From positions 1 through 63,742 of the forward strand of contig JANXRZ010000016.1 in the NCBI GenBank assembly GCA_025352885.1: a stretch of 63,742 nucleotides of DNA, read 5' to 3'. The notes beneath the pieces are model-generated. The model saw only the letters and a program-made list of their open reading frames with translations, did no database searches and had not been told where the DNA came from. This DNA is from Pseudomonadota bacterium (GTDB lineage: Bacteria > Pseudomonadota > Gammaproteobacteria > Burkholderiales > SG8-39). Positions 36,094-50,633 of the stretch are shown one piece after another (the stretch's first letter is position 1; the number at the start of each line of letters is the position of its first letter). The position numbers and the translations under genes are program-made.

Positions 36094-36099
36094 TACAAT
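36094..36099 (+). promoter_or_regulatory. candidate -10 box for aroK (leaderless arrangement)
   Basis: TACAAT lies six bases before the GTG start of aroK and just downstream of the pilQ terminator. No Shine-Dalgarno fits between the box and the start. A promoter is expected here because the terminator blocks readthrough. Confidence 0.45.
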
Positions 36100-36105
36100 G
36101 ACGCC

Positions 36106-36639
36106 GTGAAGGATGGCGGCAACATTTTCCTCGTAGGCATGATGGGCGCGGGCAAGACGACCGTGGCCCGGTTGATCGCCTCGCGGCTCGGACGAACCTT
36201 CATCGACGCGGACCACGAGCTCGAGGCCCGGTGCGGCGTAAAGGTCCCGGTCATTTTCGAAATCGAAGGCGAGGAAGGATTTCGCTCTCGCGAAGTGACC
36301 GTCCTCGATGACCTCACGTTACGCACCGGCATCGTGTTGGCAACAGGGGGGGGCGCAGTGTTGCGCCCGGAAAACCGGCAGCGGCTCTCAACTCGCGGAG
36401 TGGTCATTTACCTGCGCGCGCAGCCGCATGACCTCTACATGAGGACCCGTCACGACAAGAACCGGCCGTTGCTTGCGACGCCGAATCCGCAGAAACGCAT
36501 CGAAGAATTGTTTACCGAGCGCGATCCGCTCTACCGCGAGACGGCGGACCTCGTAATGGACACAGGACGCCAGGGCGTCCAGATACTCGTCAAACAGATC
36601 CTCACCTCACTGGCGAATCAATGGCACGTATCGGCGTAG
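36106..36639 (+). CDS. aroK: shikimate kinase
   Basis: A 177-residue P-loop kinase that phosphorylates shikimate in aromatic amino-acid synthesis. Walker A is GMMGAGKTT (about 10-18); the shikimate-binding [11 protein letters not shown] and the GGG segment LATGGGAVL follow. The lid region contains RPLLATPNP. The start is GTG at 36106. Its 3' end overlaps aroB by 19 bases. aroK-aroB after pilQ is a conserved proteobacterial order. Confidence 0.96.
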   Translation: MKDGGNIFLVGMMGAGKTTVARLIASRLGRTFIDADHELEARCGVKVPVIFEIEGEEGFRSREVTVLDDLTLRTGIVLATGGGAVLRPENRQRLSTRGVVIYLRAQPHDLYMRTRHDKNRPLLATPNPQKRIEELFTERDPLYRETADLVMDTGRQGVQILVKQILTSLANQWHVSA

Positions 36640-37709
36640 CGCTCGGCGAGCGATCCTACGACATCGAGGTGGGCAGCGGGCTCATCGGCGACCCGGCCCG
36701 TTACGTGTCCCACGTCGCCGGGCGCAAGGCGGCGCTCGTGACCAACACTGTCGTTGCACCGCATTACCTAACGAAAGTCGCCTCAGCGTTGCGCTCGGCC
36801 GGTGCTGACGCAATCGAGATCGTGCTGCCGGACGGCGAGGAAGCGAAGACGCTGCAGACGCTGAACCTGGTGTTCGACGCGCTGCTTGCGGCGCACTGCG
36901 ACCGCGACACGACAATCGTCGCGCTCGGCGGCGGAGTCATCGGCGACCTCGCCGGTTTCGCCGCGGCGGTTTACCAGCGGGGCGTGCCGTTCATCCAGGT
37001 GCCCACCACCCTGCTCGCCCAGGTGGACTCGTCTGTCGGCGGGAAAACGGCGGTGAACCATCCCCAGGGCAAGAACATGATCGGCTCGTTTCACCAGCCG
37101 GTGGCCGTGCTGGCCGATGTGTCCACGCTTGCGACCTTGCCTGAGCGCGAATTGCGCGCGGGCCTTGCAGAGGTCATCAAGCATGGAATCATCCGGGATC
37201 CGGAGTTCTTCGCGTGGCTCGAAGCGAACCTCGCAAAACTGCTCGCACGTGATGCGGCGGCCCTTGAACACGCGGTCGTGCGAAGCTGCCAGATCAAGGC
37301 TGAAGTCGTCGCTGCGGACGAGCGCGAAACCGGACTGCGCGCCATCCTGAATTTCGGGCATACCTTTGGCCATGCCATCGAATCGGGGTTGGGGTACGGG
37401 CAGTGGGTGCACGGCGAGGCCGTTGCAGCGGGCATGGTGATGGCCGCAGACCTCTCGGCCCGCACGGGAATGCTGTCGCGCGACGAAGCGGAGCGCATCC
37501 GGCGCCTTGTTGCCGCCGCCGGCCTCCCGACGTCTGGACCGGCAACCCTCACCGCGAACCGTTATCTCGATCTCATGGCCATCGACAAGAAAGCGGCGCG
37601 TGGCCGGATCCGCTATGTGCTGCTGGAAAAGCCGGGGACCGCAGTGTTGCGCTCGGATGTGCCCGAGGCACTCGTGCGGCAAACGCTTACAGCCTGCACG
37701 GCCGCCTGA
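36621..37709 (+). CDS. aroB: 3-dehydroquinate synthase
   Basis: A 362-residue NAD- and metal-dependent cyclase of the shikimate pathway. Signatures are [46 protein letters not shown], the metal-ligand region GLAEVIKHG, and [12 protein letters not shown]. The ATG at 36621 lies inside the aroK 3' end and gives a standard length. gltB follows after a 126-base gap. Confidence 0.96.
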   Translation: MARIGVALGERSYDIEVGSGLIGDPARYVSHVAGRKAALVTNTVVAPHYLTKVASALRSAGADAIEIVLPDGEEAKTLQTLNLVFDALLAAHCDRDTTIVALGGGVIGDLAGFAAAVYQRGVPFIQVPTTLLAQVDSSVGGKTAVNHPQGKNMIGSFHQPVAVLADVSTLATLPERELRAGLAEVIKHGIIRDPEFFAWLEANLAKLLARDAAALEHAVVRSCQIKAEVVAADERETGLRAILNFGHTFGHAIESGLGYGQWVHGEAVAAGMVMAADLSARTGMLSRDEAERIRRLVAAAGLPTSGPATLTANRYLDLMAIDKKAARGRIRYVLLEKPGTAVLRSDVPEALVRQTLTACTAA

Positions 37710-37835
37710 GCCGGACCTCGTCACCGGCCTAAGCCCTTGAACCCTCAGGCTTCCGGGGGTATATTCGCCAGTTCGCCCATCATTTTGTGCGGGGCCGCAA
37801 ACGAGCGCGGGACCCGTCCAGCCCTTGAGGTTTCC

Positions 37836-42487
<4,652 letters not shown>

Positions 42488-42488
<1 letters not shown>

Positions 42489-43945
42489 TGGGCAAGGTCA
42501 CCGGATTCCTGGAGTACCAGCGCCTGCACGAAGCCGCAGAGGCGCCGGAGGCGAGGAAGCAGCACTATCGCGAGTTCGTACTTCGCCTTTCCGAAGAGGA
42601 AGGCAAGGTGCAGGGCGCCCGCTGCATGGATTGCGGCATCCCGTTCTGCATGAGCGGCTGCCCCGTCAACAACATCATTCCCGACTTTAACGACCTCGTT
42701 TACCGGTCAGATTGGCTGCGCGCGTTCCAGACGCTCGACTCGACGAATAACTTCCCCGAGTTCACCGGTCGCGTGTGTCCCGCGCCGTGCGAAGAGGCGT
42801 GCACGCTGCGCATCAACAGCGACCCGGTCGGCATCAAGTCGATCGAGCACGCGATTATCGACAAGGCGTGGGAAGAAGTCTGGGTCAAGCCGGTTGTGCC
42901 TGCCGCTCGCACGGGCAAGCGCGTCGCGGTGGTGGGTTCTGGTCCTGCAGGCATGGCCGCCGCCCAGCAATTGGCACGCGCCGGGCATTCCGTGGTCCTC
43001 TTCGAAAAGAACGATCGCATCGGCGGACTGCTGCGCTATGGCATCCCGGATTTCAAGATGGAAAAAGGGCTGATCGATCGCCGCATTGAGCAGATGAAGG
43101 CAGAGGGCGTCGAATTCCGGACCAATCATGCGGTTGGTCCGGCCGGCGTCGGCGCCGGCAATCCAGCGGCCAAGGTGCTCGACCCGGCCACGATCTCGGA
43201 CGAGTTCGACGCAGTGGTGCTTACCGGCGGCGCCGAGCAGGCGCGCGACCTGCCGGTGCCGGGGCGCGAACTGGCCGGCGTGCATTTCGCGATGGATTTC
43301 CTGCCGCTGCAGAACCGGCGCGTCGCCGGCGACAGCAAGGTCGAGGACCTGTGGGCGACCGGCAAGCACGTCGTCATCATCGGGGGCGGCGACACGGGTT
43401 CCGACTGCGTCGGCACCTCGAACCGCCATGGCGCCGCTTCGATCACGCAGTTCGAGTTGCTGCCGATGCCCCCGGACGTAGACAAGAACCCTGTGTGGCC
43501 GTACTGGCCGCAACGCTTGCGTACTTCGTCTTCGCACGAGGAAGGCGCCGGCCGTGACTGGGCCGTGGCGACCAAGCGGCTCGAAGGCGAGGGCGGCAAG
43601 GTGAAGAAGTTGGTCGCCGCGCGCGTCGAGTGGAAGGACGGCAAGATGCAGGAAGTCCCGGGCTCCGAATTCGCGATGCCGGCTGACCTCGTGCTCCTGG
43701 CAATGGGGTTCGTGTCGCCGGTGCAATCGATGCTGGATGCGTTCGGCGTGGAAAAAGATGCCCGGGGGAACGCAAAGGCGACGACCGACGGCGCCGGGTG
43801 CTACGCGACCAGCGTGCCCAAGGTGTTTGCCGCCGGTGACATGCGGCGCGGGCAGTCGTTGGTCGTCTGGGCGATTCGCGAAGGCCGCCAGTGCGCGAGG
43901 GCCGTTGACGAATTCCTGATGGGCGCGTCTGACCTTCCGCGATAA
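42488..43945 (+). CDS. gltD: glutamate synthase (NADPH) small subunit
   Basis: A 485-residue beta subunit feeding NADPH electrons to GltB. The N-terminal cysteine-rich region holds two clusters of ligands ([14 protein letters not shown] and [11 protein letters not shown]). The FAD-binding [17 protein letters not shown] and NADPH-binding [18 protein letters not shown] motifs follow, with [14 protein letters not shown] near the end. It is co-translated with gltB. A terminator follows 125 bases after the stop, beyond a possible small reading frame. Confidence 0.96.
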
Positions 43946-43955
43946 ACTGCTCGCC

Positions 43956-44045
43956 ATGGCCTCCATCTTTACACGCTTGGCATACCTTGATCGCAACGCG
44001 CGACGCGCATCGCGACGACGACACGCGGCCCTGCGAGCTGAGTAA
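43956..44045 (+). CDS. possible 29-residue Arg-rich small ORF downstream of gltD
   Basis: A short frame of 29 codons with ATG at 43956 and TAA at 44043. The peptide ([20 protein letters not shown], then RRHAALRAE) contains eight Arg. It has no recognisable Shine-Dalgarno, but TAAACT lies 7 bases upstream, the same layout as other candidate leaderless starts here. The stop codon sits in the left arm of an inverted repeat (GTAACG 44042-44047 with CGTTAC 44060-44065) ahead of a terminator. It may be a real microprotein, a leader peptide, or chance. Confidence 0.25.
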   Translation: MASIFTRLAYLDRNARRASRRRHAALRAE

Positions 44046-44070
44046 CGAAACAGCACTCCCGTTACCGAGA

Positions 44071-44105
44071 AGCCCCAGACCGCGAGGTCCGGGGCTTTTT
44101 CTTTT
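44071..44105 (+). terminator. rho-independent terminator after gltBD
   Basis: AGCCCCAGACC / GGTCCGGGGCT with a GCGA loop and one A-C mismatch (44071-44096), followed by TTTTTCTTTT. It ends the gltBD transcript, 16 bases before the aminotransferase start. Confidence 0.88.
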
Positions 44106-44120
44106 AGCAAAGGAAGAACA

Positions 44121-45287
44121 ATGCAAAGCACCGATGCACTGATGTTCATTACCACGCGGCCCGAAGTCGTCTTCGTTCGCGGCGAAGGGTCCTGGCTGTA
44201 TGACGCGCAGGGCACGAAGTACCTCGACTTCATCCAGGGCTGGGCCGTGAATGCGCTCGGCCATTCGCCGAAGATCATCCGCGATGCGCTCGCCGAGCAG
44301 GCGGCCAAGGTCATCAACGTCAGCCCCGCGTACTACAACGAGCCCATGCGCAAGCTCGCCGGACTCATCGCCCGCCTCTCCGGGATGGGAAAGGTTTTCT
44401 TCACGAACAGCGGTGCGGAGGCGAATGAAGGCGCCATCAAGCTGGCGCGCAAATGGGGCTCGCTCAAAAAGGACGGCGCCTACGAACTCCTGACTTTCGA
44501 GAACGCCTTCCATGGCCGGACCCTCGCGACCATGGCTGCTTCCGGCAAGCCGCAGTGGGACAAGCTGTACGCGCCGAAGCTGCCCGGCTTTCGCAAGCTG
44601 CCTCTGAACGACATCGAGGCCGTTCGCGCGGCGATCGGGCCGAAAACGGTTGGCGTCATGCTCGAGCCGATCCAAGGTGAATCGGGCGTCGTGCCGTTCA
44701 CGCCAGCCTTCCTGCAAGACCTGCGCAGGCTGACTGAAGAGCGCGGCCTGCTGCTGATCCTGGACGAGATCCAGACCGGCATCGGCCGGACCGGGACGAT
44801 GTTCGGCTGGCAGCAGTCCGGCGTTCAACCGGACATCATGACGCTGGCCAAGGGCATCGGCGGCGGCGTGCCGCTCGGCGCTTTGGTGGCCAAGGAGAGC
44901 GTCGCGTGTTTCGAGCCCGGTGACCAGGGCGGAACCTTCAATGGCAATCCGCTCATGACGGCGGTGGGCCTGGCGGTGGTGGGCGAAGTGTCCCGGCCGG
45001 CATTCCTTGCGCAGGTGACCGAGAACGGTTACTACCTCATGACCCGGCTGCGTGCGCTCTCGAAGGAACTCTCGCTCGGTGAAGTGCGCGGCCAGGGCTT
45101 GCTGGTGGCGCTCGAACTCGGCAAGCCGGTCGGCAGCAAGGTGGTAGACGAGGCCCTCGCGCAGCATTTGCTGATCAATTCGCCCCGGCCGGCGTCCTTG
45201 CGCTTCATGCCGGCCCTGAACGTGACGCCGGCCGAGATCGATGCGATGCTCGCCACGCTCACAACCGTCCTTCGGAAGGAACTCTAA
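44121..45287 (+). CDS. argD: acetylornithine aminotransferase family protein
   Basis: A 388-residue class III PLP aminotransferase. Lys244 in [14 protein letters not shown] binds PLP, Asp215-Glu216 in [12 protein letters not shown] contact the cofactor ring, and [20 protein letters not shown] is the PLP-phosphate region. The protein is close in layout to ArgD (N-acetylornithine or succinyl-DAP transamination). Other omega-amino-acid transaminases share these motifs, so the exact substrate is likely rather than certain. AAAGGAAGAACA precedes the ATG. The GST gene begins directly after its stop codon. Confidence 0.85.
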   Translation: MQSTDALMFITTRPEVVFVRGEGSWLYDAQGTKYLDFIQGWAVNALGHSPKIIRDALAEQAAKVINVSPAYYNEPMRKLAGLIARLSGMGKVFFTNSGAEANEGAIKLARKWGSLKKDGAYELLTFENAFHGRTLATMAASGKPQWDKLYAPKLPGFRKLPLNDIEAVRAAIGPKTVGVMLEPIQGESGVVPFTPAFLQDLRRLTEERGLLLILDEIQTGIGRTGTMFGWQQSGVQPDIMTLAKGIGGGVPLGALVAKESVACFEPGDQGGTFNGNPLMTAVGLAVVGEVSRPAFLAQVTENGYYLMTRLRALSKELSLGEVRGQGLLVALELGKPVGSKVVDEALAQHLLINSPRPASLRFMPALNVTPAEIDAMLATLTTVLRKEL

Positions 45288-45920
45288 ATGCTCAAGCTCT
45301 ATTACGCGCCGCATACCTGCGCCCTCGCCACTCACATCGCGCTGGAGGAAGCCGGTGCGGCCTATGAGACCGTGCGCATGAGCTTCCAGTCGGAAGACCA
45401 GAAGAAGGTGGGATACCTTGCAATCAACCCGAAGGCGCGCGTGCCCTCGCTGGTGACCGACAAGGGGGTGCTGACCGAAACGCCCGCCTTGCTCGCCTTC
45501 GTCGCCCAGACTTATCCGGCGGCCCGGCTGGCGCCACTGGATGACGCTTATGAATTTGCGCGCGCGCAGGCCATCAACAGCTACCTGTGTTCGACCGTGC
45601 ATGTGGCCCATGCACACCGAATGCGGGGTCATCGATGGGTCGACGACGAGGCGGCGATCAAGGCTATGCAGAGGAAGGTCCCTACCTCGGTGGGCGAATG
45701 CTTCGGCCTCATCGAACGCGACATGCTGGCCGGCCCTTGGGTCTTAGGAAGCGCATTCTCGATCTGCGACGCGTACCTCTTTACGCTTGCGCAGTGGCTC
45801 GAAGCCGATGGCGTGGATCTCGCGAAGCTCCCGCGCGTGCTCGACCATCGACGCCGGGTAGGCGAGCGTCCCGCCGTCAGGAAGGCGATCGCGGACGAGA
45901 CAAGCCAGGCACTTTGTTGA
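45288..45920 (+). CDS. glutathione S-transferase family protein
   Basis: A 210-residue GST. The N-terminal thioredoxin-like domain starts LKLYYAPHTCALATHIALEEAG, with Cys11 at the position used by bacterial beta-class GSTs, and shows the cis-Pro motif ARVPSLV near 58. The all-helical C-terminal domain contains the SICDAYLFTLAQWLEADG segment (N-capping box). It begins immediately after the aminotransferase stop codon, so it is probably co-transcribed. Substrate is unknown. Confidence 0.9.
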   Translation: MLKLYYAPHTCALATHIALEEAGAAYETVRMSFQSEDQKKVGYLAINPKARVPSLVTDKGVLTETPALLAFVAQTYPAARLAPLDDAYEFARAQAINSYLCSTVHVAHAHRMRGHRWVDDEAAIKAMQRKVPTSVGECFGLIERDMLAGPWVLGSAFSICDAYLFTLAQWLEADGVDLAKLPRVLDHRRRVGERPAVRKAIADETSQALC

Positions 45921-46029
45921 ACTTTAATTTACGTAGATTCAATTATTGGGCAGCTCACAAGCCAACTGATATGCCAAATCTGGAAATTAAGTTGTGGTTG
46001 GCCGGCATGCGCCCCGAACTCGCCATGCG

Positions 46030-46107
46030 CATCTCGAGCAATTCGTCGTGCGCGACAAGGAACATTGGGCCGTGCTGGTCCGGCGCTCCGGCGCGCGAGT
46101 GGACTAA
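46030..46107 (+). pseudogene. possible remnant of a gene 3' end between GST and Bug genes
   Basis: A 25-codon frame beginning HLEQFVVRDKEHWAVLVRRS and ending GARVD-stop. It has the look of a protein C-terminus, with no start codon in its own frame after the TAA at 45988. The adjacent stretch LAGMRPELAMR reads well in another frame just before it, so a frameshifted and truncated gene is possible. Not identified. It overlaps the ribosome-binding region of the next gene. Confidence 0.2.
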
Positions 46108-46116
46108 GGAGCAGTG

Positions 46117-47088
46117 ATGCAACGCTGTAACTCAATTGCGTGCGCGGCACTCATCGCGCTCGGATCAACCGGCGTAGCTGCGCAGGCGCCGTGGCCGTCT
46201 AAACCCGTTAAGCTCATCGTGGCCTATCCACCGGGCGGTGGGGCCGACATCGGCGCGCGCCTGCTCGTCGATCCGCTTGCAAAAGCCTTCGGCCAGCCTG
46301 TACTCGTGGAAAACCGGGCGGGCGCCGGCGGGACGATAGGGACGTTGTCCGTGGTTCGCGCCGATCCGGATGGCTACACGCTGCTCTTCGCGGCGTCCTC
46401 CGAAGTTTCCATCGCGCCGGTCACCGTCAAGGCGCTGGCCTACGATCCCGAAAAAGACCTGCAACCCATCACGATGATGGGAAAGTGGCCGCATGTGCTT
46501 GTGGCCTACGCAGGTTTTCCGCCGAACACCGTGCCGGAACTCGTGGCCTACGTTAAAGCGAACCCGCGCAAGGTGAGCTACTCGTCTTTCGGCAACAACA
46601 CGGCGAATCATCTGACCGGCGAGTTGTTCAAGGCAGTGGCCGGGATCGACTCGCTGCACGTGCCTTACAAGGGCAGCGGACCTTCGATCGCCGACCTCAT
46701 CGGAGGGCAGATCCAGTACACGTTCGATTCGCCTGGTGCCGTGCTCGCGCATGTGAGAGGCGGCAAGCTCAAGGCGATCGCCGTGACCGGCGCACAACGG
46801 CTCCCAAACGCGAACACCATCCCGGCCATGGCGGAATCCGGCTATGGCTCGGTGATCGGCGGCGCGTGGGTCGGCCTCATGGCGCCCGCGAAAGTGCCCA
46901 GGGCCATCGTCGACCGCGTGCACGATGAAGTCGCGGCGGCCCTGCGCACGCCGGAGATGCGCGCGGCTCTGGAGGCGCGCAGCATTCAGCCCGTCGGCGA
47001 CACGCCCGAGGACTTCGGCCGCTTCATCCAGACCGAAGTGTCGAAGTGGAAAGAGGCCGTGCCGAAGATCGGCATCAAGCCGGAATAG
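46117..47088 (+). CDS. tripartite tricarboxylate transporter (Bug/TctC) substrate-binding protein
   Basis: A 323-residue periplasmic binding protein of the Bug family, greatly expanded in Burkholderiales. A signal peptide ends near 22 (AAQA). Family features are WPSKPVKLIVAYPPGGGADIGARLL, LVENRAGAGGTIG, SVIGGAWVGLMAPAKVPRAIVD and a C-terminal EVSKWKE. No TctA/TctB membrane genes are nearby, the usual situation for orphan Bug proteins. AAGGAG lies 5 bases before the ATG at 46117; GTG at 46114 is an alternative. Ligand unknown, probably a carboxylate or amide-type compound. Confidence 0.92.
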   Translation: MQRCNSIACAALIALGSTGVAAQAPWPSKPVKLIVAYPPGGGADIGARLLVDPLAKAFGQPVLVENRAGAGGTIGTLSVVRADPDGYTLLFAASSEVSIAPVTVKALAYDPEKDLQPITMMGKWPHVLVAYAGFPPNTVPELVAYVKANPRKVSYSSFGNNTANHLTGELFKAVAGIDSLHVPYKGSGPSIADLIGGQIQYTFDSPGAVLAHVRGGKLKAIAVTGAQRLPNANTIPAMAESGYGSVIGGAWVGLMAPAKVPRAIVDRVHDEVAAALRTPEMRAALEARSIQPVGDTPEDFGRFIQTEVSKWKEAVPKIGIKPE

Positions 47089-48270
47089 CTATCCCTTCGC
47101 GATGCAGGCTACCGCCTGCTGCACCCCGTCCCGCCCGAACGGGATGCCTTGCACCGTCATGGCCGCTTCCACGCCTGCCAATGCGCCGAGGATCATCGGC
47201 GCGTTTAGATCGCCAAGATGCCCGATGCGAAACGCTTTGCCGGTCTGCGCGCCGAGTGCGCCGGCTATGGCCACCTGGAACCGCTCGCGCGCGATTTCAC
47301 GCATCGCTTCCGGATCGTGCCCTTGGGTCATCTCGATCGTTGTGACCGAGACAGAGCGTGCTTCCGGCACCCGGCAAAAGAATCGAACTGCGCCTTCGCG
47401 GCTCCAGGCCTGGACCGCGGCTTGGACTGCGCGTGCAAGGAGCGCATGGCGGGCGAAGACATTCTCCATGCCTTCCCTGAAGAGCAGGTCCAGCGCCGCC
47501 TCGACGCCGAATAGCAGGTTCTGGGGCGGCGTGCCGCAGAACTTGTTGTAGCTGTACGAAGCCTGCCGCCGCTTCCAGTCCCAATAATGGCGCGGCGCAG
47601 GGTTGGCCGCGGCCACCTCGCGTGCCTGTTTGTCGGTGGCCACGAAGCCGAGCCCGGGCGGTGACATCAGGCCTTTCTGGGATGCGCCCACCGCAACGTT
47701 CGCGCCAACTTCCTGCATGGAAAAGGGCGCTGCGGCGAGCGAGGCCACCACGTCGACCACGAACAGCGCCGGGTGCCCGCTGGCATTGATCGCCGCGCGG
47801 ATCGCGCGCAGGTCGTTGGTGGAGCTGCTGGCCGTATCGGTGTGCACCGCGAACACTGCGGCGATTTCACGTTTGGTGTCGGCGCGGAGCGCCTTCTCGA
47901 TATCGTTGGGGTCGGCGGGATAGCCTTCGCGAAACGGCGTGCGGTGGGCCTTGCGTCCGCACCCTTCGGCCTGCACCGCCCACTGTTCGGAAAAATGCCC
48001 GGTGCCGGGCACCAGCACGGCCCGCTCCGGCGCGACCAGGTTCACGATCGCCGCTTCCCATGCGCCATGGCCGTTGGCGGCGAACTGGAAGACCTCGCAG
48101 TCCTTCGCTTGAAGCAGGCGCTTCAGGCCTGCGTCGATCGCGTCGATCGTCTCCCCGAGGCGCGGGTCGCCGTGATCGAGCGGCTGCCGGTGCATTGCGT
48201 TGAGGACTTCGGCGGGAACGTGGGTCGGGCCGGGTGAGTGGAGGGAGCGGTTTCCTGGAATGCGGATCAT
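47089..48270 (-). CDS. class V aminotransferase (alanine/serine-glyoxylate aminotransferase family)
   Basis: A 393-residue PLP enzyme of the AGXT/SGAT group. Lys199 in VGASQKGLMSPPG is the Schiff-base lysine and Asp173 in FVVDVVAS contacts the pyridine nitrogen. The N-terminal SPGPTHVPAEVLNAM and HGDPRLGE motifs are typical. (S)-ureidoglycine-glyoxylate aminotransferase belongs to the same family and is an alternative, relevant because amide-metabolism genes are close. The ATG at 48270 gives a standard length. It converges on the Bug gene with no spacer and diverges from the second Liv-type binding protein. Confidence 0.85.
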   Translation of the reverse strand: MIRIPGNRSLHSPGPTHVPAEVLNAMHRQPLDHGDPRLGETIDAIDAGLKRLLQAKDCEVFQFAANGHGAWEAAIVNLVAPERAVLVPGTGHFSEQWAVQAEGCGRKAHRTPFREGYPADPNDIEKALRADTKREIAAVFAVHTDTASSSTNDLRAIRAAINASGHPALFVVDVVASLAAAPFSMQEVGANVAVGASQKGLMSPPGLGFVATDKQAREVAAANPAPRHYWDWKRRQASYSYNKFCGTPPQNLLFGVEAALDLLFREGMENVFARHALLARAVQAAVQAWSREGAVRFFCRVPEARSVSVTTIEMTQGHDPEAMREIARERFQVAIAGALGAQTGKAFRIGHLGDLNAPMILGALAGVEAAMTVQGIPFGRDGVQQAVACIAKG

Positions 48271-48417
48271 GGGTCGTCGCGGGTTCGGGGTGGAGGTGAG
48301 GGGACGGGCAGCATCGGTTGCCCAGTTCATTGTTAGTCGCTATTCTCGATGATATCGCGCCGCCGACAGCCAACAGCGCAGGCGGAATTCTCACTGTCGC
48401 CCTGGGAGGGCCTGTCC

Positions 48418-49692
48418 ATGAAGAAAGTACCGGTTATCGCTGCAGTTGCCGCCGCGGTCGTTGCTTCCGCGTTCAGCGGCACAGTCCTCGCGCAGGCTCT
48501 GCAGGGCGAATACAAGCTCGGGGTGCTCGAGCCGCTCACCGGCAATCTCGCCACGCAGGGCAAGCTGCACCTCGAAGGCTACGAGGTGATGCGCGATCTT
48601 ATCAATACGAAATTCGGCGGGGTGATGGGCAAGAAGCTGGTGCTCGTCACCGGTGACGCGACCGACCCGACGGCCGCCGCTTCCGAAGCCGCCCGCCTCG
48701 CCACGCGCGAAGGCGTGAAGATCATCACCGGCACGTTCTCCTCGATCCTTTGCGGCGCGGCAAGCGAAGCCGCGGCCCGCCAGAACGTCATTTACTGGGA
48801 GACATCGTGCGTCGATCCGCGCTTCGCCAAGCGCGGCCTCAAGACGGCCTTCCGCACCGAGATCGATGGCACGGGCTTCGGCTGGTACAACATGGAGTTC
48901 ACCGCCAAGTACCTCGCGGCCAAGCTCGGCAAAAAGCCAAGTGAGCTGAAGATCGCCTTCCTCGCCGAGGATTCCTCTTACGGCCAGAGCGTGACGGAGG
49001 CTGCACGCGAGCGCGCGAAGAAAGAGTTCGGCATGCAGGAAGTCGGGCCCGAGTACTACACCTTCACCACCAACGACCTCACGCCGGTCATCCTTAAGCT
49101 CAAGGCCGCGAACCCGGACATCCTTCACCACATCGCGCGCGACCAGGACGCCATCCTCTTCTGGCGCCAGGCGCGGGAGCAGAATTTCCAAGTCAAGGCG
49201 GTCATTCACGCAGGCGCGACGGGCTACGGCAACCTCGGCTTCGGAAAAGCCTTCGGCAACGACGCCAACGGCCCCTTCGTGCTGGCCGAACCCGGGCCTG
49301 GCATCGTGATCGACAAGTTCAAGCCCGACGGGCAGAAGATCGAGCGCGCTTTCCGCGAGGCCCTCAAGGCCAAGACTGGTTCCGACATCCCGGCCAGCGG
49401 CCACCAACTCGCCGCCGGCGGCCTGTGGGTACTCAAACTCGTGCTCGACGCGGCCAAGACCGACAGCCTCGACCCGTTCTACGCTGCCGCCATGAAGCTC
49501 GACCTGCCCGTGGGCTCGGCGGTGAACGGATGGGGCGTCAAGTTCGAGCCGACCGGCCAGAACTCCCCTGACCGCGTGCAGCACTACATGCTCCAGTGGC
49601 AGAACGGGACGCTGGTCACCGTCTGGCCGGAGGAATTCACCACCAACCGCGCCAAGTGGATGCCGCTGGGGCCCTGGGACCAGCGCAAGTAA
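48418..49692 (+). CDS. ABC transporter substrate-binding protein (Peripla_BP_6 type), second Liv system
   Basis: A 424-residue periplasmic binding protein with a Sec signal peptide (about 1-25, ending VLAQA). It has the type I fold starting YKLGVLEPLTGNLATQGKLHLEGYEVM, with the second-domain segment KIAFLAEDSSYGQSV. The ATG at 48418 is preceded by GGGAGGG. Unlike the first system's LivK it is not a lipoprotein. It heads an operon with permeases, ATPases and an amidase, so amides or amino-acid-like compounds are reasonable ligands, but this is inference. Confidence 0.9.
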   Translation: MKKVPVIAAVAAAVVASAFSGTVLAQALQGEYKLGVLEPLTGNLATQGKLHLEGYEVMRDLINTKFGGVMGKKLVLVTGDATDPTAAASEAARLATREGVKIITGTFSSILCGAASEAAARQNVIYWETSCVDPRFAKRGLKTAFRTEIDGTGFGWYNMEFTAKYLAAKLGKKPSELKIAFLAEDSSYGQSVTEAARERAKKEFGMQEVGPEYYTFTTNDLTPVILKLKAANPDILHHIARDQDAILFWRQAREQNFQVKAVIHAGATGYGNLGFGKAFGNDANGPFVLAEPGPGIVIDKFKPDGQKIERAFREALKAKTGSDIPASGHQLAAGGLWVLKLVLDAAKTDSLDPFYAAAMKLDLPVGSAVNGWGVKFEPTGQNSPDRVQHYMLQWQNGTLVTVWPEEFTTNRAKWMPLGPWDQRK

Positions 49693-49751
49693 CGCTCGAG
49701 GATTGACGCGGCGCTTCGCTTTGATCCCGAAACGCCGCGGTCCCGCCTGAC

Positions 49752-50633
49752 TTGGACGTTCTGCCGCAACTGATCGTTTCCACCATCCTGCTCGGTGGGC
49801 TTTATGCGCTCATCGCGGTAGGCCTCACGCTGATTTTCGGCGTGATGCGCGTCGTGAATTTCGCGCACGGCGAATTCCTCATGATCGGGATGTATGTCGC
49901 GTTCTGGGCGTTCACGCTGCTGCATTTCGACCCGTATCTCACTCTTGTGGTGTCGCTGCCGCTTTTCTTCGCCCTCGGGTGGGTGAGCTACCGCTCGGTA
50001 ATGAAGCCGGTGATCCATGCGTCGCACAACGTGCAGGTGTTCACCACGGTCGGCCTTTCGATCGCGCTGCAGAACCTCGCGCTGGTGTTGTTTACCGCTG
50101 ACGCGCAGTTCGTCCGAACCGATTACTACACTACCGTGCTGCGCATGGGCGGCGCTGTGTTCAACCTCGCGCAGACCGCGGCATTCGTCATCGCAGTCCT
50201 CGCGACGGCCGTGCTCTTTGGCTTCATGCGCTGGTCGTACACCGGCAAAGTAATGCGGGCCACGGCGCAGGATCCGCAGGCCGCCACGCTCATGGGGATC
50301 GATACCGGGCGCATCTACGCGCTCACCTGGGCGGTCGGCATCGTGTGCGTCGGCGTGGCGGGCGTCCTGCTTGCACCCATCTATCCCGTCTACCCAACCG
50401 TCGGGCTGCAATTCGTGCTGATCGCTTATATCGCCGTAGTGCTCGGCGGATTGGGTGACATGGTCGGCGCGCTGATCGCCGCACTGGTGATCGCCGCGGT
50501 GGAAGTCATCGCTTCCTACACCATCGGCACCGCGTGGAAGGAAGTCCTCTATCTCGTGCTCTTCATTCTTGTCCTGGTCATCCGGCCGGCCGGCTTGTTC
50601 GGGCAACGCGGTGCCGAGGGACTCGGCACGTGA
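49752..50633 (+). CDS. livH: branched-chain amino-acid type ABC transporter permease LivH (second system)
   Basis: A 293-residue permease with LivH features: LLGGLYALIAVGLTLIFGVMRVVNFAHGEFLMIG near the N-terminus and AYIAVVLGGLGDMVGALIAALV near residues 221-242. The start is TTG at 49752; no ATG or GTG gives a plausible length with the first helix intact. It lies 59 bases after the binding protein. Its stop overlaps the next start (GTGA). Confidence 0.9.
   Translation: MDVLPQLIVSTILLGGLYALIAVGLTLIFGVMRVVNFAHGEFLMIGMYVAFWAFTLLHFDPYLTLVVSLPLFFALGWVSYRSVMKPVIHASHNVQVFTTVGLSIALQNLALVLFTADAQFVRTDYYTTVLRMGGAVFNLAQTAAFVIAVLATAVLFGFMRWSYTGKVMRATAQDPQAATLMGIDTGRIYALTWAVGIVCVGVAGVLLAPIYPVYPTVGLQFVLIAYIAVVLGGLGDMVGALIAALVIAAVEVIASYTIGTAWKEVLYLVLFILVLVIRPAGLFGQRGAEGLGT

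Noticed and set aside
37737-37835. Extended N-terminus of GltB from an upstream ATG
   Set aside because: The added 33 residues are not propeptide-like, and the GTG at 37836 has its own ribosome site and leaves the usual short propeptide before the catalytic cysteine.
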